A stretch of DNA of 64,000 nt from Planctomonas sp. JC2975 (GCF_012985205.1 NZ_JABEKS010000001.1:2901295-2965294); one strand, 5' to 3'; shown: positions 17,416-27,145, numbered from the stretch's first letter. Numbers and translations are program-made. The notes: a model not told the origin generated them from the letters alone.

Positions 17416-20400
17416 CTAGCGGGGCCGGCGCATGTAGACGTGCAGGATCCCTCGGGAGGTTTTAATGCTGCTGACGTCGCCGAAGCGGTTGACACGGGCA
17501 GCAAGCGCTTCGTCTGCGGCCGTCATGTCCAAGCGGGCGTGCTGGCCTGTGGCACCGATCAGCTTGGCGTATTCACCACCCATGGCCTGAAGGATGGACA
17601 CAAGTTCCGACATAGTCACCGTGGAGAGGTGAGACTGAAGGAGACGAACAATCACCTCGTTGGACACGCGCTGCGAGGCGATCCGTGCAATTTCGGCGAG
17701 TGGCACGGCCATGTCTCGGGTCAGGGCGTACTCCGCAACGACGGTGAGCGTGGCGCGATTCGCGCTCACAGTGAACACTGCGAACTGCTCGACGATTTCG
17801 TCGCGCACTGCAAGAGGCACGTCTGTGCTCCCGATGAGGAAGGCTAGCTGCCCAACAGGCACTTCCGTCGGCGTCATAAAGCTTGTGAAGTTCTTCGACT
17901 TCATGATCGCGAACGCACGTCCTTCTGCGTCGCCCTGCGCCAATTGACCGAAGGCAGCGGCGTCGTCTTGAGCGATCTTGGCTTCGATCAGGCGGCCGAC
18001 GAGCTCCCCCTTCTCCACCGGGATCTGCGCGGGATCCAGCCAGTCATCGAGGCTCAGGCTCGCGATCAGACCAGTGCGGACCGCGGCGGACGGCAGCATG
18101 GTGCTCGCCTGCAGGATTAGCGCGGCGAGTTGGTGTTTCTCGACTTCAGTGTTCGCGTCGGTCGTCGCGATCGATCCTGCCTTAGTGAGCATCGCGGCCA
18201 CGGCGCCGTCCATCCCAATTTCATCGATGTAGGCCAGTACGTTCGTCAGGGTTACGCGGAATCGCCCGTGCTCGGCGAGGGCCTGTCACGTATCGGATGA
18301 GATAACGTCCAGGTCGTCGAGGATGCATCCATCGCTTGCCCGAGCGACCACGCCGTCGAGTTGCCGTGCATCCGATTGGAGCACGTCCTGCAGCACGCGC
18401 ACGAAAGCTTCTGGCTTCGTAATCGTCTGGTCGTCTTCCTCAAGGCTGTTCAGGTACGCCACGAGATCTTCGAGTATCCGCTGGTAGACATTGTCGTCTG
18501 CCTCAGCGATGGTGTCGAGGGCGAGGTCTTCGGTCTCGACCGGCAGCGCAGTCACGAGGTTCGGAAGGGTGACCTCGTAGGCGTGGGCGCTGATGATTGC
18601 GTCGAGAGGTGCTTGGGACAGGGGCGCAAGCACCGGCAGACGGAGCGAAAGACGCTTGGCGAGATCGCCCAGTGTTTGCGCCTGCTCGGCAGTGGTATCA
18701 GCAGAGGTGAACACAGCGAGGCTTGCGTAGTGATCCTCAAGGTAATCGCGAACAGCATCATCGATGTCGTAGGGCATGTCGGGTGTGAGGTGCTCGAGGG
18801 CGACGCCCACAAATGACAGGCGATCACCGTCGGACAACGCCGCCTCGGTGACAAGGTGCGGCAGAATTCGCGACCAAAGCGGCGCCATACGTTTAACGAA
18901 TGCAGCCTGCTGCGCTCCGGCCTCGAAGTGGGCTGCGATGAAGTCGCGCTCTGTCTGCCCGAACGCGGTGAGCTGACGAAGGACGATCTCGGCCCCGCTA
19001 TCTTCGTGGGCCAGCAGGTAGTCGACGATGCTCAGGTTGTAGGCGACGCGCTCGCGCAGAATCGCCCGACTTTTCTCCCGGAGTACCGACTCGACTTCGT
19101 CGTCCTTGAGGACGTAGAAGTAGTCGACGACGCCGGTGTCCACGTTTTTCAGTATGAAGTTCATGGCATTTGTGGTGACACGCGCGGCGTAGAACGTCGA
19201 GGTGTAGAGGGTGAAGTTTCGATCGATGTAACCGTTCGCGACGAGCTGTACGGCAAGCTCGGAGCTCAGTCGAACGTTGACGAGATCTTCGAACGATCTC
19301 GCTTGCCCCGCTCGTTCGATCGTGAACTCCCTTCGTTCCATGAGTTCGTTGAGATCCGCGCGAGCGAGGAAGCGGCGATCCTCATTCATCTTGGCGTTCT
19401 CGTCCTTGAGCCGATGCCGCTCGCGCGTCGCAAGCTCGTCAGTATTAAGTGGGTCGCCGACGATGCCGGCCATCTCCACTCGGGAAATCGACGCGCTTGA
19501 AGTTCCCCACCGGGACCGAAAGCTGAACTGGAACGGCTGTTCGCCCTCAACAAATTGCCGCCAAAAGTCGTCGGTGCGCAGCTCTTCGACGGACCTCTCC
19601 TTCCCGAGATAGGTCCGCGTCAGGATTGCGAATTCGGTGACAATGGAGAATCGGTTGATGAAGTTGACCAGGCGATCGCCGAACTGCTCGCCCTTCCCAA
19701 AGACCGGGTTGACGGAACGCATCGCCCCTCGATTGAGACCGATCTGCTGAATCATGCCGTTCGTCACCGCGTTCACCAACTCGGTGCGATCCCGATATAG
19801 GTCGTCGAGCTTGCTCTTGCCCAATCGGATGAGCTCGAAGTCGGCGAGATGGATGCTCTTGTAGACGACCATCGCGAAGAGCCCGTCCTGGCTGAGTTCG
19901 AGTGTCCCGGCGTCGATGACTCGTTCTTTGAAAATCACGAACTCGTTGCGGATGTTCTTGATGAGTCTCATGTCGGCAACGTGCCGCGCCACCAGGTCGA
20001 TGAGGTCCTCCGACACTTCGTGGGTAAAGTCGCCCAGCGTCCGATCAAGGAGGTCCCTCGCGCTGCGATGGGTGATGAACGGCACCACCGGGATGACCAA
20101 GCTGAAGAACTTGGTGCGGTTGGCGCGTGCCAATTGCGATTCGGCGGTGTCCGATGGACCAGACACCGCCTCCGGCTCGTCCCCTTCACTCGCCATCTCT
20201 TCTTCGGCGGCGCGCTCCCCGAGCTCGTCGAAGATGCTGTCCTTGATCGCATAGATGAAACGCACCTTGCGGCTGCGGAGTTGCTTCGCGCTATTCAGGA
20301 GCGTGTTGAGCGCGCGCAGCGTCTCGAAGATGTGCGGATCATCGAATCGATCGATATCCTCGAAGATGACAATGTCGCGCTCGACGATCTCGAAGAAGTA

Positions 20401-21114
20401 GACGATCTCGTCGAGATATTGATCAAAATACGTTCCGGACTCGGCGGAGAGCGAGATGCTCGCCGAACCAGCGCTTACTTGAGATATCCGGACGCGGTTG
20501 TGAAACGCCAACAGGACGAAGAACGTGACGGCGGCCGCCACGACGAAGACGATGCCGTACATCAGCGGCTGCCAATCCGTCGGCAGCTTGGCCGATGTGG
20601 CGAGCGTTTTGGTCCAGCCCGCAAGCAAGAAGATGACTGCGACAGGAAGCGCGATCAGGAGCGACAGCCCGATCTGTCGCCCAGCTCGGAAGCGACTCAT
20701 GCGGCGATAGCGCGAGCCAGGCATCTTGACCGGATCCTGGCTGTAAAGCAGTTGCTTGACGATCTCCTTCTGGATCTGATTCGTCTTGCTCAGGGCATGG
20801 CCGCTTGCGGGGTCAACGGGCTCATCGTCAAAGCCGAGCGTGGAGAGTGAGATCGAGATGACCCGCTTGTTGTATTGCCGGCCTACCTCACCCAAGATGC
20901 TGTTCTTGCCCACCCCGTAACTCCCGGTCAGCGCGATGTTCTTGACCTCGGGATCCGCTAGAGCGGATTCGATCGCGTCGAAGTAGACCCGGTGCTGTTC
21001 AGGGTCGTACTCCGGGGTGAGCGGCAGGAGTCTCGGCGCTGACCCACTGTTCGCAGGCTTCGCCGTCAACCTCTTCAGTAGCCACTCCAGGGCCTTCGTA
21101 ATCATCGCTCGCAT
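17416..21114 (-). pseudogene. YobI-like P-loop NTPase split by an in-frame UGA
   Basis: A long frame encodes about 1,230 residues with one internal stop, TGA at 18288-18286, after residue 942. The codons after it (QALAEHGRFRVTLTN) continue in the same frame for 289 residues. Walker A GSYGVGKNS lies at 64-72, two membrane helices near 150-172 and 185-208, and Walker B IVIFEDIDRFDD near 262. The total length matches YobI-family NTPases, large membrane-tethered ATPases found sporadically and often suspected of defence roles. The start at 21114 is tentative because the frame stays open to 21249. The UGA may be a nonsense mutation, a sequence error or a readthrough site (context ACG UGA CAG). Confidence 0.75.
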
Positions 21115-21280
21115 GCTGGGCCTGATTATGGCAGCGCGCGCCGACACGTCATGCACGAGCGAAATGCGCGGATCTGAGTTCGCTGTCCATATAACGACGC
21201 TTCGTCCATTGCCTCGTAAGCCTTCATGCCCAATAACTAGAGACGCCACAGCATATGCAGTCTCCCCACGCCCATAGCAG

Positions 21281-21328
21281 GACCCGCGCTTGCGGGCGCC
21301 CGCAAGCGGGTCGATCAGCGTTCGCGGA
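21281..21328. repeat. 22-bp perfect palindrome with border-like tail
   Basis: 21287-21308 is a perfect self-complementary sequence centred on GGGCGCCC, with near-matching GACCC/GGGTC flanks (21281-21312). It contains GCCCGCAAGCGGGTCGATC, related to the border motif. It lies between the divergent starts of the YobI-like and Mrr-like genes and could form a cruciform or a two-way terminator. Confidence 0.6.
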
Positions 21329-21391
21329 CTGGCGGCGCTGGTCCCGCGTGCCCGTCGTTGAGGTCGCCGCCCGTCTACCCCGCCCGACGAA

Positions 21392-21886
21392 GTGCCCGAT
21401 GACGGTGCGCTAACTAAAGCACTCCGCCAGTTTGCTGAGTGGACGATTCGAGCACGTCTCGTCGCGCGCTCGGGTGATGATGTTTGTGTGATTGGTCAGC
21501 GTCCTTCTCCGCGTCCCGGTGGTGTTAACGACAGGGATGCTGTGGAGCTGTGTCGCGAATGGATGGTGTACCTCGGGGAAGCCGACACTGTCGTTGCGGT
21601 CGGCGACACATCAGCGATCTGTGACTTGTACAGCTCGCGCTACGTGGCCCTGGTCGACAACCATCGCGGCAACATCGGGCTCCCGTTGATCGAGCGTGTT
21701 CGCGCCTTGGTGGCTTCTGATGGTCGCCGAGGTTTAATCTTCCATTCCGGTGGTTGCCTTCCCGATGCCGGGGTCACCGCAGAACGGGTTGGGATCGCGG
21801 TGATCATGTTCGACCCTGAGAATGGTGAGATCGAGGCTAGAAACCGGGTCGCGATCCCGATCTGTCGCGAGTATCGCTTGCTCTAG
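21392..21886 (+). CDS. Mrr-like restriction endonuclease-fold protein, catalytic site doubtful
   Basis: A 164-residue protein. The segment AVELCREWMVYLGEADTVV, then SSRYVALVDNHRGNIGLPLIERV and GLIFHSGGCLPDAGVTAERVGIAVIMF follows the strand order of Mrr-type endonuclease domains, whose usual text is D-x(n)-(Q/E)-x-K. Here the last motif reads A-L-V-D-N where Q-V-K is expected, so the catalytic Lys appears lost. It may bind DNA or be an inactive relic. The GTG at 21392 is tentative. Its stop overlaps that of the helicase fragment. Confidence 0.5.
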   Translation: MPDDGALTKALRQFAEWTIRARLVARSGDDVCVIGQRPSPRPGGVNDRDAVELCREWMVYLGEADTVVAVGDTSAICDLYSSRYVALVDNHRGNIGLPLIERVRALVASDGRRGLIFHSGGCLPDAGVTAERVGIAVIMFDPENGEIEARNRVAIPICREYRLL

Positions 21887-23532
21887 AGGCTCGGAGTGGA
21901 GTGTCCGGCTACAGATGGGACGACGAGCGGGGCGGCGGCGTCGGGTGAGGCGGCTCGGCGGAGTTCGGCGCGGGCCGCTTCTCGGGAGGCGTCGATGGTT
22001 GCCTCGATGGTGCCGCGTTGGAGCATATCGATGAGCGCGGTCTTCGCGGCCCGCGTGTTTGGCGCGGTCAGGATGATGTTGTTGCTCTCGCGTCCGCGGG
22101 TGAGTCCCACGTAGAGACCGGCGGCGTCTACGCCGGGGCCGACGAGTGATCGATCGGTGGTTTCGCCCTGTGCGCCGTAGACGGTGGAGGCGTAGCCGAG
22201 GTGGAGGTGCTGTGTCGCGTACTCGTGCCGGACCTTGCGGAGTTGTGTGGAATCGGTCGCGGAGGCGAGCAGGATCGACTCGTCGCTGATGCTGGCGATG
22301 ACCCAGCTCTGCCGGTTCTCCACTCCTGCCAGGGAGTCGTTGCGTCGTGTTTGGACCACATCACCCTCGAGCAGGAGTTGGCCGGCCTGGCCGGTCGCGG
22401 TGCGGTCGGTGCGCAGTGAACCGTCGCTGATGCGGCGCGTTTGGATGGCTTCGCTGACCGTTTGCGCTTCGGCGTGTGTGGCGGTGACGAGCGAGATTGT
22501 CTTGCGTGCACTGGTTGCATTCAGCCACGCGTCGACCATCACCTGCTGCGCTTCGCTCGTGTTGTTCACCTGCCGGACGTGTCCGGTTTCGATGAGTCGT
22601 GTCGCGACCGCTTCGCGTTCCTCAGCACCTCGTGCCCTGCGCAGTTCACGCGTGAGCTCGCCCCACTGCGGGTCCTTGAACCGGTGAATATCGATCAGCT
22701 CAATGTTGTTGGCGCTCGCTCGCCGGATGAGTTCCATGGCGCCGGAGTGGCCGACGGGAAGAGCCTGCTGCGGGTCGCCGACGGCGGTGAGGCTGGTGCC
22801 GGTCTCGCGGACGAGTTCCACCAATGTGTTGGCCGTTTCCAGTTCGAGCATTCCGGCCTCGTCGACCACCACCCGGTCGCCAGCCCGCAGGGCGTGGTCG
22901 CGCGGTCCTGTATAGGTGTTCCCGGTGGCCGGGTCGGTTTCTCCGGGGACCAATCGGGTCCATTCGGTGTGTCCGGCGGGATCTTCATGCCACCTCCACC
23001 CGTAGGCATGGAGCAGTTGATGCAGAGAAGACGCGTCAGCTCCGGACTCCCGGCCCGCCACGGTAGCGGCCTTCTTCGTGGGAGCCACCACCACCAACCG
23101 TCGGCCTTGAAGGTGCAGGGCGGCCGCGGCAACCTTCAACATCGTCGTCTTCCCCGTGCCGGCCGCACCGATGACCGTTGCCAGCCGATGCGTGCCAGCG
23201 ATCGTCGCCGCGCCCGCGATCTGCCCTTCATCCAAGTGCTTTCCCGGCTCGATCACGGCCGCCAGACGAGTGATCGCTTCCACAGCCTGCGCCGCACCAT
23301 CAATCGGGAACAACTCCAGCTGTCCGGCCAACGAGTTCTTCACGATCGCAGTTCGTGTCGCCACAAGGTGCTTCACGTGATCCGGCACCTGCTCCTCATC
23401 GAGGAGGTGCACGGTATGCGAGGTAATCGCGCGCTCGACTAGGTCGGTCACGAGGTGGTCGAGGGTGTCGCGTTCGGTGACGGGTCCGGTGGTGGCGAGG
23501 GCACGGAGGACGCCGGCGCGGACATCGAACAC
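21883..23532 (-). pseudogene. RecD-type helicase part of a TraA/MobF relaxase, N-terminus lost
   Basis: About 549 residues cover the C-terminal helicase half of an actinobacterial TraA/MobF relaxase: Walker A IGAAGTGKTTML, VVVAPTKKAA, Walker B VVVDEAGML, GDPQQALPVG, and the final LYVGLTRGRESN motif. The N-terminal HUH relaxase domain (histidine triad, catalytic Tyr) is missing, and the frame merges into an unrelated truncated gene near 23.54 kb. It is therefore a broken relaxase, so the element would need another relaxase gene outside the window. Presence so far from the transfer operon implies rearrangement. Confidence 0.75.
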
Positions 23533-23540
23533 AGAGAAGC

Positions 23541-23873
23541 GGCCGCGTCTACGGCATCCCGCTGCCCACTATCGAGCGCGATCCCGCCGTCCCCGCTGTC
23601 GTCGACACCATCGAGCACCTCTTCGGGGAGGTCTGGTCCCGAGGCCACCTGACCACACGAGACCGACGACTGATCGCGCTCGGCGCAACCACGATGCTCG
23701 GCCGCCAAGACCTCCTCGAGACCCAACTCCGCGGAGCACTCACCAACGGCGAGCTCACCCCCGCACAACTGCGGGAGATCGAATACTTCATCAACTACTA
23801 CGCCAGCGTGGAAAACGGTACCGCCATCCTCTACGTGGTCGAGAAACTCATCGCCGAACACCCCGGCGCATGA
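23541..23873 (+). pseudogene. Carboxymuconolactone decarboxylase-family gene, 5' end missing
   Basis: The frame ending at TGA 23871-23873 reads RVYGIPLPTIERDPAVPA, LTTRDRRLIALGATTMLGR and AQLREIEYFINYYASVEN, a convincing CMD/AhpD-like helical fold. No start codon or upstream part is present: the frame begins abruptly where the TraA-like fragment of the other strand also begins. The usual CxxC or catalytic residues cannot be confirmed. Both genes look cut by the same junction near 23.54 kb. Confidence 0.6.
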
Positions 23874-23902
23874 CACCGTAAGCGGATCCATCATCGTGCG
23901 GA
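23874..23902 (+). repeat. Border motif after the CMD fragment
   Basis: CACCGTAAGCGGATCCATC followed by ATCGTGCGG, directly after the stop codon of the CMD-family fragment. The remaining ~100 bases to the next gene hold nothing recognisable. Confidence 0.6.
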
Positions 23903-24004
23903 GGGGAACCAGCGTGAGGGCGGGGCAGCTTGAGCGGGCTCTATTTGCTTCGGTATCTGGATAAGGATTCCAGTGTGCTGACGAGGTCGCACAGTAGCAA
24001 TTGG

Positions 24005-25228
24005 CTAGGAGCTGAAGTCCAGCCGCGGTGCGCCCGCTCCTCGCATATCGATGGCGAAGCTGACCTCGAGCCGGTCCACGCCCTCAAGCGTCATGGGTCC
24101 GGATAACTCTTCCACCATCGCAACGATTCCATTGCTGAGCGTTCCGAAGCGCCTAATCTCTCCGACGTGTGCGAGTGCTTCGACCGCGTCCGCACTTGCC
24201 ACTGCTATTGAGCGGTGGGGATGCGATCTGTCGACTGTCGCGCTTGCCGGGAACACATAGTGCTGACCACCAGCTGGAGCGAGTTGCCATTGTCCATCCG
24301 GCTCATCGGCCATCAATGTCGGATCGTTCGAAACGAAGAAATCGCCGCGGTCGAGCACGTCCAACATGAGTCGAGCACCGTACTCGGACAGACTGGCCGA
24401 TGCATATCGACTTCCCAGATGCTGGAACGCCAGAGCGCGGTACATATATGCGTAGCGCGCACGCGCCTCGGCGATCCTCTCGCGATCATGGTCGTTTTGG
24501 GGTGTCAGCACGTCGCGGTCCGCTTTGGCATGAAAGATCGACGTGCGAAACTGGGCGTACATTTCGTCGAAGATCGCGTTCGCAGGCGACTTGTCAGACG
24601 GCGGTGCATACTGCGTCAAGTCGACGATCGTGGCGGCCTCTTGCAGAGCACGCTTTAGCCAAGCGCTCTCACGTTCAGGCAGGCTTTCGGATGCGCGAGA
24701 CGGAACCATCGAACTGAGGATGGACTCGATTGCGAGGTAGGTGTTGCGGAACGAATCGAAAAGGTCCGACGTTGCCTCGGCGATGCGGTAGTAACGCATG
24801 CTTGGGTGCGAGTCGAGGGTTGGCGGCTTCGGTTCCGGCGGCAAGGTGCCGTCTGCATTCCTGACCTCGATGTGTGCGTTCCCGGCGATCTTTGGCCGCG
24901 CATAGCTGACGATGCGGGCAGTCACACCATTGTCGGATGTCCACTTGACCACGGCTGCGCTGTCGTTTTGGTCGAGGAGAGCGGCACTGCCGTGGTTGCT
25001 GTGCAGGAGGTCCAGCCCGTGGTTAGCGGTCGAGCGCGCCGCATCGTAAACCTCATCGAAGGTATCGCCATGCAATCCTCGAAGCACGAGGAATGGTGAG
25101 TTTGCCGGCAAGAAGAGTTCGCTGCCGTCCTCGATTTGGACGGTCTGCGGGGTACTCACCGGACTGCCCGCGAGTTTTAGGACCGCGCATCCGTCGGGGC
25201 TCAGAGGGATTCGGTCAAAGCTCGCCAC
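24005..25228 (-). CDS. Unknown protein with an RX4H motif (HEPN-like)
   Basis: A 407-residue cytoplasmic protein. Near two-thirds of its length FDEMYAQFRTSIFHAKADRD contains R-T-S-I-F-H, the R-x4-H arrangement of HEPN ribonucleases, inside a helical region that also has LVDLTQYAPP upstream and RIAEARARYAYMYRALA downstream; Apea-like HEPN proteins look like this. The N-terminal half is a beta-rich domain of unknown type. A role as an RNase in phage defence or stress is possible but unproven. GTG 25228 (VASFDRIPLS) is preferred to a TTG at 25306. Confidence 0.5.
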   Translation of the reverse strand: MASFDRIPLSPDGCAVLKLAGSPVSTPQTVQIEDGSELFLPANSPFLVLRGLHGDTFDEVYDAARSTANHGLDLLHSNHGSAALLDQNDSAAVVKWTSDNGVTARIVSYARPKIAGNAHIEVRNADGTLPPEPKPPTLDSHPSMRYYRIAEATSDLFDSFRNTYLAIESILSSMVPSRASESLPERESAWLKRALQEAATIVDLTQYAPPSDKSPANAIFDEMYAQFRTSIFHAKADRDVLTPQNDHDRERIAEARARYAYMYRALAFQHLGSRYASASLSEYGARLMLDVLDRGDFFVSNDPTLMADEPDGQWQLAPAGGQHYVFPASATVDRSHPHRSIAVASADAVEALAHVGEIRRFGTLSNGIVAMVEELSGPMTLEGVDRLEVSFAIDMRGAGAPRLDFSS

Positions 25229-25352
25229 GAGCGTCAGGTTACTCGTTCGCGTGCGGTGGCCCAGCGTCCTTAGTCGCCTATCCGATTCGTCTCCGACCCA
25301 TATCAATTAACATGTGGAGCCCGCCCGCGCGCGATGCCCTCATAAGCATCCT

Positions 25353-25976
25353 TCACTGGAACAGGTTGAGTGCTTGGCGGTACCGCTGGTTGTTGGTGCG
25401 TGTTTCGGTGGTGACGAGTAGTCCGTTAGAGCCGATCCTCCGGGTGAATGTGCCGCGACACGGGATCTCGACGATCTTGGTGAGACCGGCCTTCCACGCC
25501 GGGATTACGGCATCGAGGAGTGACCTTTCAACATCGCGGGGAGTTTCACGCTGTTGAACGATTGTGGTGTTCTCCCACGCACGGTGGCCGCCGGAGTACG
25601 CCGCGGTCCCGAACTTGTCACGCCAGGTTGGCCCGCGCAGTTGGAGGAAGAGGGCGCGATGCTCGTCGGCGCTGAGATCAGTGCGGCGGACACGTCTGAA
25701 GAGTTCGTCGTCTTGTTGCGTCCCAGCGTGGCTGAGGCACGCGGCCCACACCTCGGGCCAACCGGCCTCCCACTCCGAGAGAGGGGCCGCTGCACGAGCG
25801 GCCGGTTCCACCGGTTCCGGTGTGACCATCAGCCCCGGTGGTAGATCACCGCCCCGGGGTCGCAGACCCCATGCCTGACGAATCCAGAGCAGGTCGAGCA
25901 AAGGGTGTGGGGTGTCGATGGTGAGCATCATGTCGTGCGGCCACGGGTTCCGCCGCCTGGGCAGCAACGCGCGCAT
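25353..25976 (-). CDS. Unknown 207-residue protein
   Basis: Starts at ATG 25976 behind a very strong GGAGGAGG site. The sequence begins MRALLPRRRNPWPHD and has a middle Pro/Ala-rich linker, then a C-terminal region (RGPTWRDKFG, WENTTIVQQRETPRDVE, GLTKIVEIPCRGTFTRRIG). The ending ETRTNNQRYRQALNLF is typical of a short beta-strand-rich tail. I recognise no family. The gene is co-directional with the RX4H gene 125 bases further on and could share its transcript. Confidence 0.55.
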   Translation of the reverse strand: MRALLPRRRNPWPHDMMLTIDTPHPLLDLLWIRQAWGLRPRGGDLPPGLMVTPEPVEPAARAAAPLSEWEAGWPEVWAACLSHAGTQQDDELFRRVRRTDLSADEHRALFLQLRGPTWRDKFGTAAYSGGHRAWENTTIVQQRETPRDVERSLLDAVIPAWKAGLTKIVEIPCRGTFTRRIGSNGLLVTTETRTNNQRYRQALNLFQ

Positions 25977-26093
25977 CCTGACCTCCTCCACCTGAACACG
26001 ATCATCATCGATCCGCGCACCCACTCAGCGGAAGACGCGAAGTGGATCTCGCCCGGTGATCGCCGCCGTCGCCCGGTCAGGTAGAACGGGCCC
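25977..26093. other. Divergent gap with motif-like sequence
   Basis: Between two divergent genes: CATCGATCCGCGCACCCACTC (26008-26028) and AAGTGGATCTCGCCCGG (26040-26056) resemble weak copies of the border motif. No other signal seen. Confidence 0.35.
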
Positions 26094-26474
26094 ATGCAGA
26101 TCTCTAGTCTCGATACCTACGACGTCAGCGACGAGGTCACCTTCCCGGTGTATCGGGTCACGTTCTGGCTCGCACCCAAGAGACCGTCCGCACTCGAGAG
26201 CTCTCCATACCCGATGGCGTTCAATGCTGAGCGTTACCGCGTGACCGGCGCCCGCGACGTCCATGAGGTCCTGAAATGGGCGACAAACGATGGACGCCAC
26301 TACGAACTCTTCATCGAACTGCCAACCGACGGTGCCGACGGTGTCGGGGTTGTACGTCTGGCCGGATTCAACCCGGCGACAGCCGCATACGCCCGCCCGG
26401 CGGACTACCTCTCCGACGCGACCCTCGCAGCGTCCACCGTCGCCTGGATCCGCGCACAAGAACACGACATCTGA
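26094..26474 (+). CDS. Unknown 126-residue protein
   Basis: Begins MQISSLDTYDVSDEVTFPVY and includes FNAERYRVTGARDVHEVLKWA, FIELPTDG and VVRLAGFNP, a pattern of a compact alpha/beta protein. No signal, membrane helix or catalytic motif is visible. GGTAGAACGGGCCC upstream gives no clear ribosome site. The gene is a single unit: repeat-like DNA lies before it and a clear border motif follows its stop. Similar small orphan proteins are common in cassette-like arrays. Confidence 0.55.
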   Translation: MQISSLDTYDVSDEVTFPVYRVTFWLAPKRPSALESSPYPMAFNAERYRVTGARDVHEVLKWATNDGRHYELFIELPTDGADGVGVVRLAGFNPATAAYARPADYLSDATLAASTVAWIRAQEHDI

Positions 26475-26496
26475 CCCAACACCACCCAAGCCAACC

Positions 26497-26535
26497 GCGC
26501 GCAGGCGGATCCTTTGTGATGCATCAGCGCTGTGC
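26497..26535 (+). repeat. Border motif with hairpin-like tail
   Basis: GCGCGCAGGCGGATCC then TTTGTGATGCATCAGCGC and TGTGCC; the GCATCAGCGC part also occurs inside the paired repeat at 11297-11306. Confidence 0.55.
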
Positions 26536-26614
26536 CGCGGTGGTTTCGGCGCTCAGGCGGATCGTGCTGCGGGCATCTTTGTCGGCGGGGTGCGGGAGAC
26601 TTTTCTCGAGTTCG

Positions 26615-26977
26615 ATGACCGATAGAGATCCGCGTGAGCACGCAGTACGTCCGGAAGACCTGAGTGGGCTGTTCGTCGACCGCGCGAATGCGGGCGACGT
26701 TGATGGTGTGGTTGAGCTGTACGAGCCGAGTGCGGTACTGGCTCTTCCCGACGGTCGAACGGCTACCGGCGCCAAACAGATCAGGCGCTTCTACTCTCAG
26801 CTCCTCGCCGACAGACCAGCATTCACGCCTGGCCCGCAGCGACCGGCGCTTCGCAACGGTGATCTTGCGCTGACCTCGACGCGCACTCCGGTCGGCGCCA
26901 CGACCGAGGTTGCTCGCCGCCAGGCTGACGGTACGTGGCGGTGGGTTATGGACCAGCCCAACGTCCTGAGCGATTGA
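26615..26977 (+). CDS. SnoaL-like (NTF2-fold) protein
   Basis: A 120-residue protein with the usual NTF2-fold order: LSGLFVDRANAGDVDGVVELY, then EPSAVLALPDGRTATG, IRRFYSQLLADRP, and a closing VARRQADGTWRWVMDQPN strand. These proteins are small-molecule binding or isomerase domains; the ligand is unknown. ATG 26615 is chosen because upstream residues do not fit the fold. A longer start is possible. It is followed within 20 bases by another border motif. Confidence 0.75.
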   Translation: MTDRDPREHAVRPEDLSGLFVDRANAGDVDGVVELYEPSAVLALPDGRTATGAKQIRRFYSQLLADRPAFTPGPQRPALRNGDLALTSTRTPVGATTEVARRQADGTWRWVMDQPNVLSD

Positions 26978-26992
26978 CCGCGAAGGCGAGAA

Positions 26993-27019
26993 TGCCCGCA
27001 ACAGGATCACCAGGGCTCC
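26993..27019 (+). repeat. Border motif after SnoaL-like gene
   Basis: TGCCCGCAACAGGATCACC then AGGGCTCC. The gap to 27145 holds one more weak copy (CCGGGATCCACATCAGCGG near 27137) and no gene. Confidence 0.45.
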
Positions 27020-27145
27020 GCATCTTCTCACCGTGCTGCACAATCACCACTTCGCTCCGCGTGCCCGGCCCTCACCCCAATGTCGACCGCGCCCATCTAC
27101 CGACGGATCACAGGGCGCTTCGCTGCGCCAGTACCGGGATCCACA

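Noticed and set aside
19849..20850. A 333-residue plus-strand frame
   Set aside because: Antisense to the YobI-like NTPase with its Walker region; composition is that of a mirror frame.
21883..23532. Complete relaxase
   Set aside because: Only the helicase half is present; no HUH motif or catalytic Tyr region.
9351..27019. Classical integron
   Set aside because: No tyrosine integrase of the IntI type and no attC-like core GTTRRRY/RYYYAAC were seen; only a cassette-like appearance is claimed.
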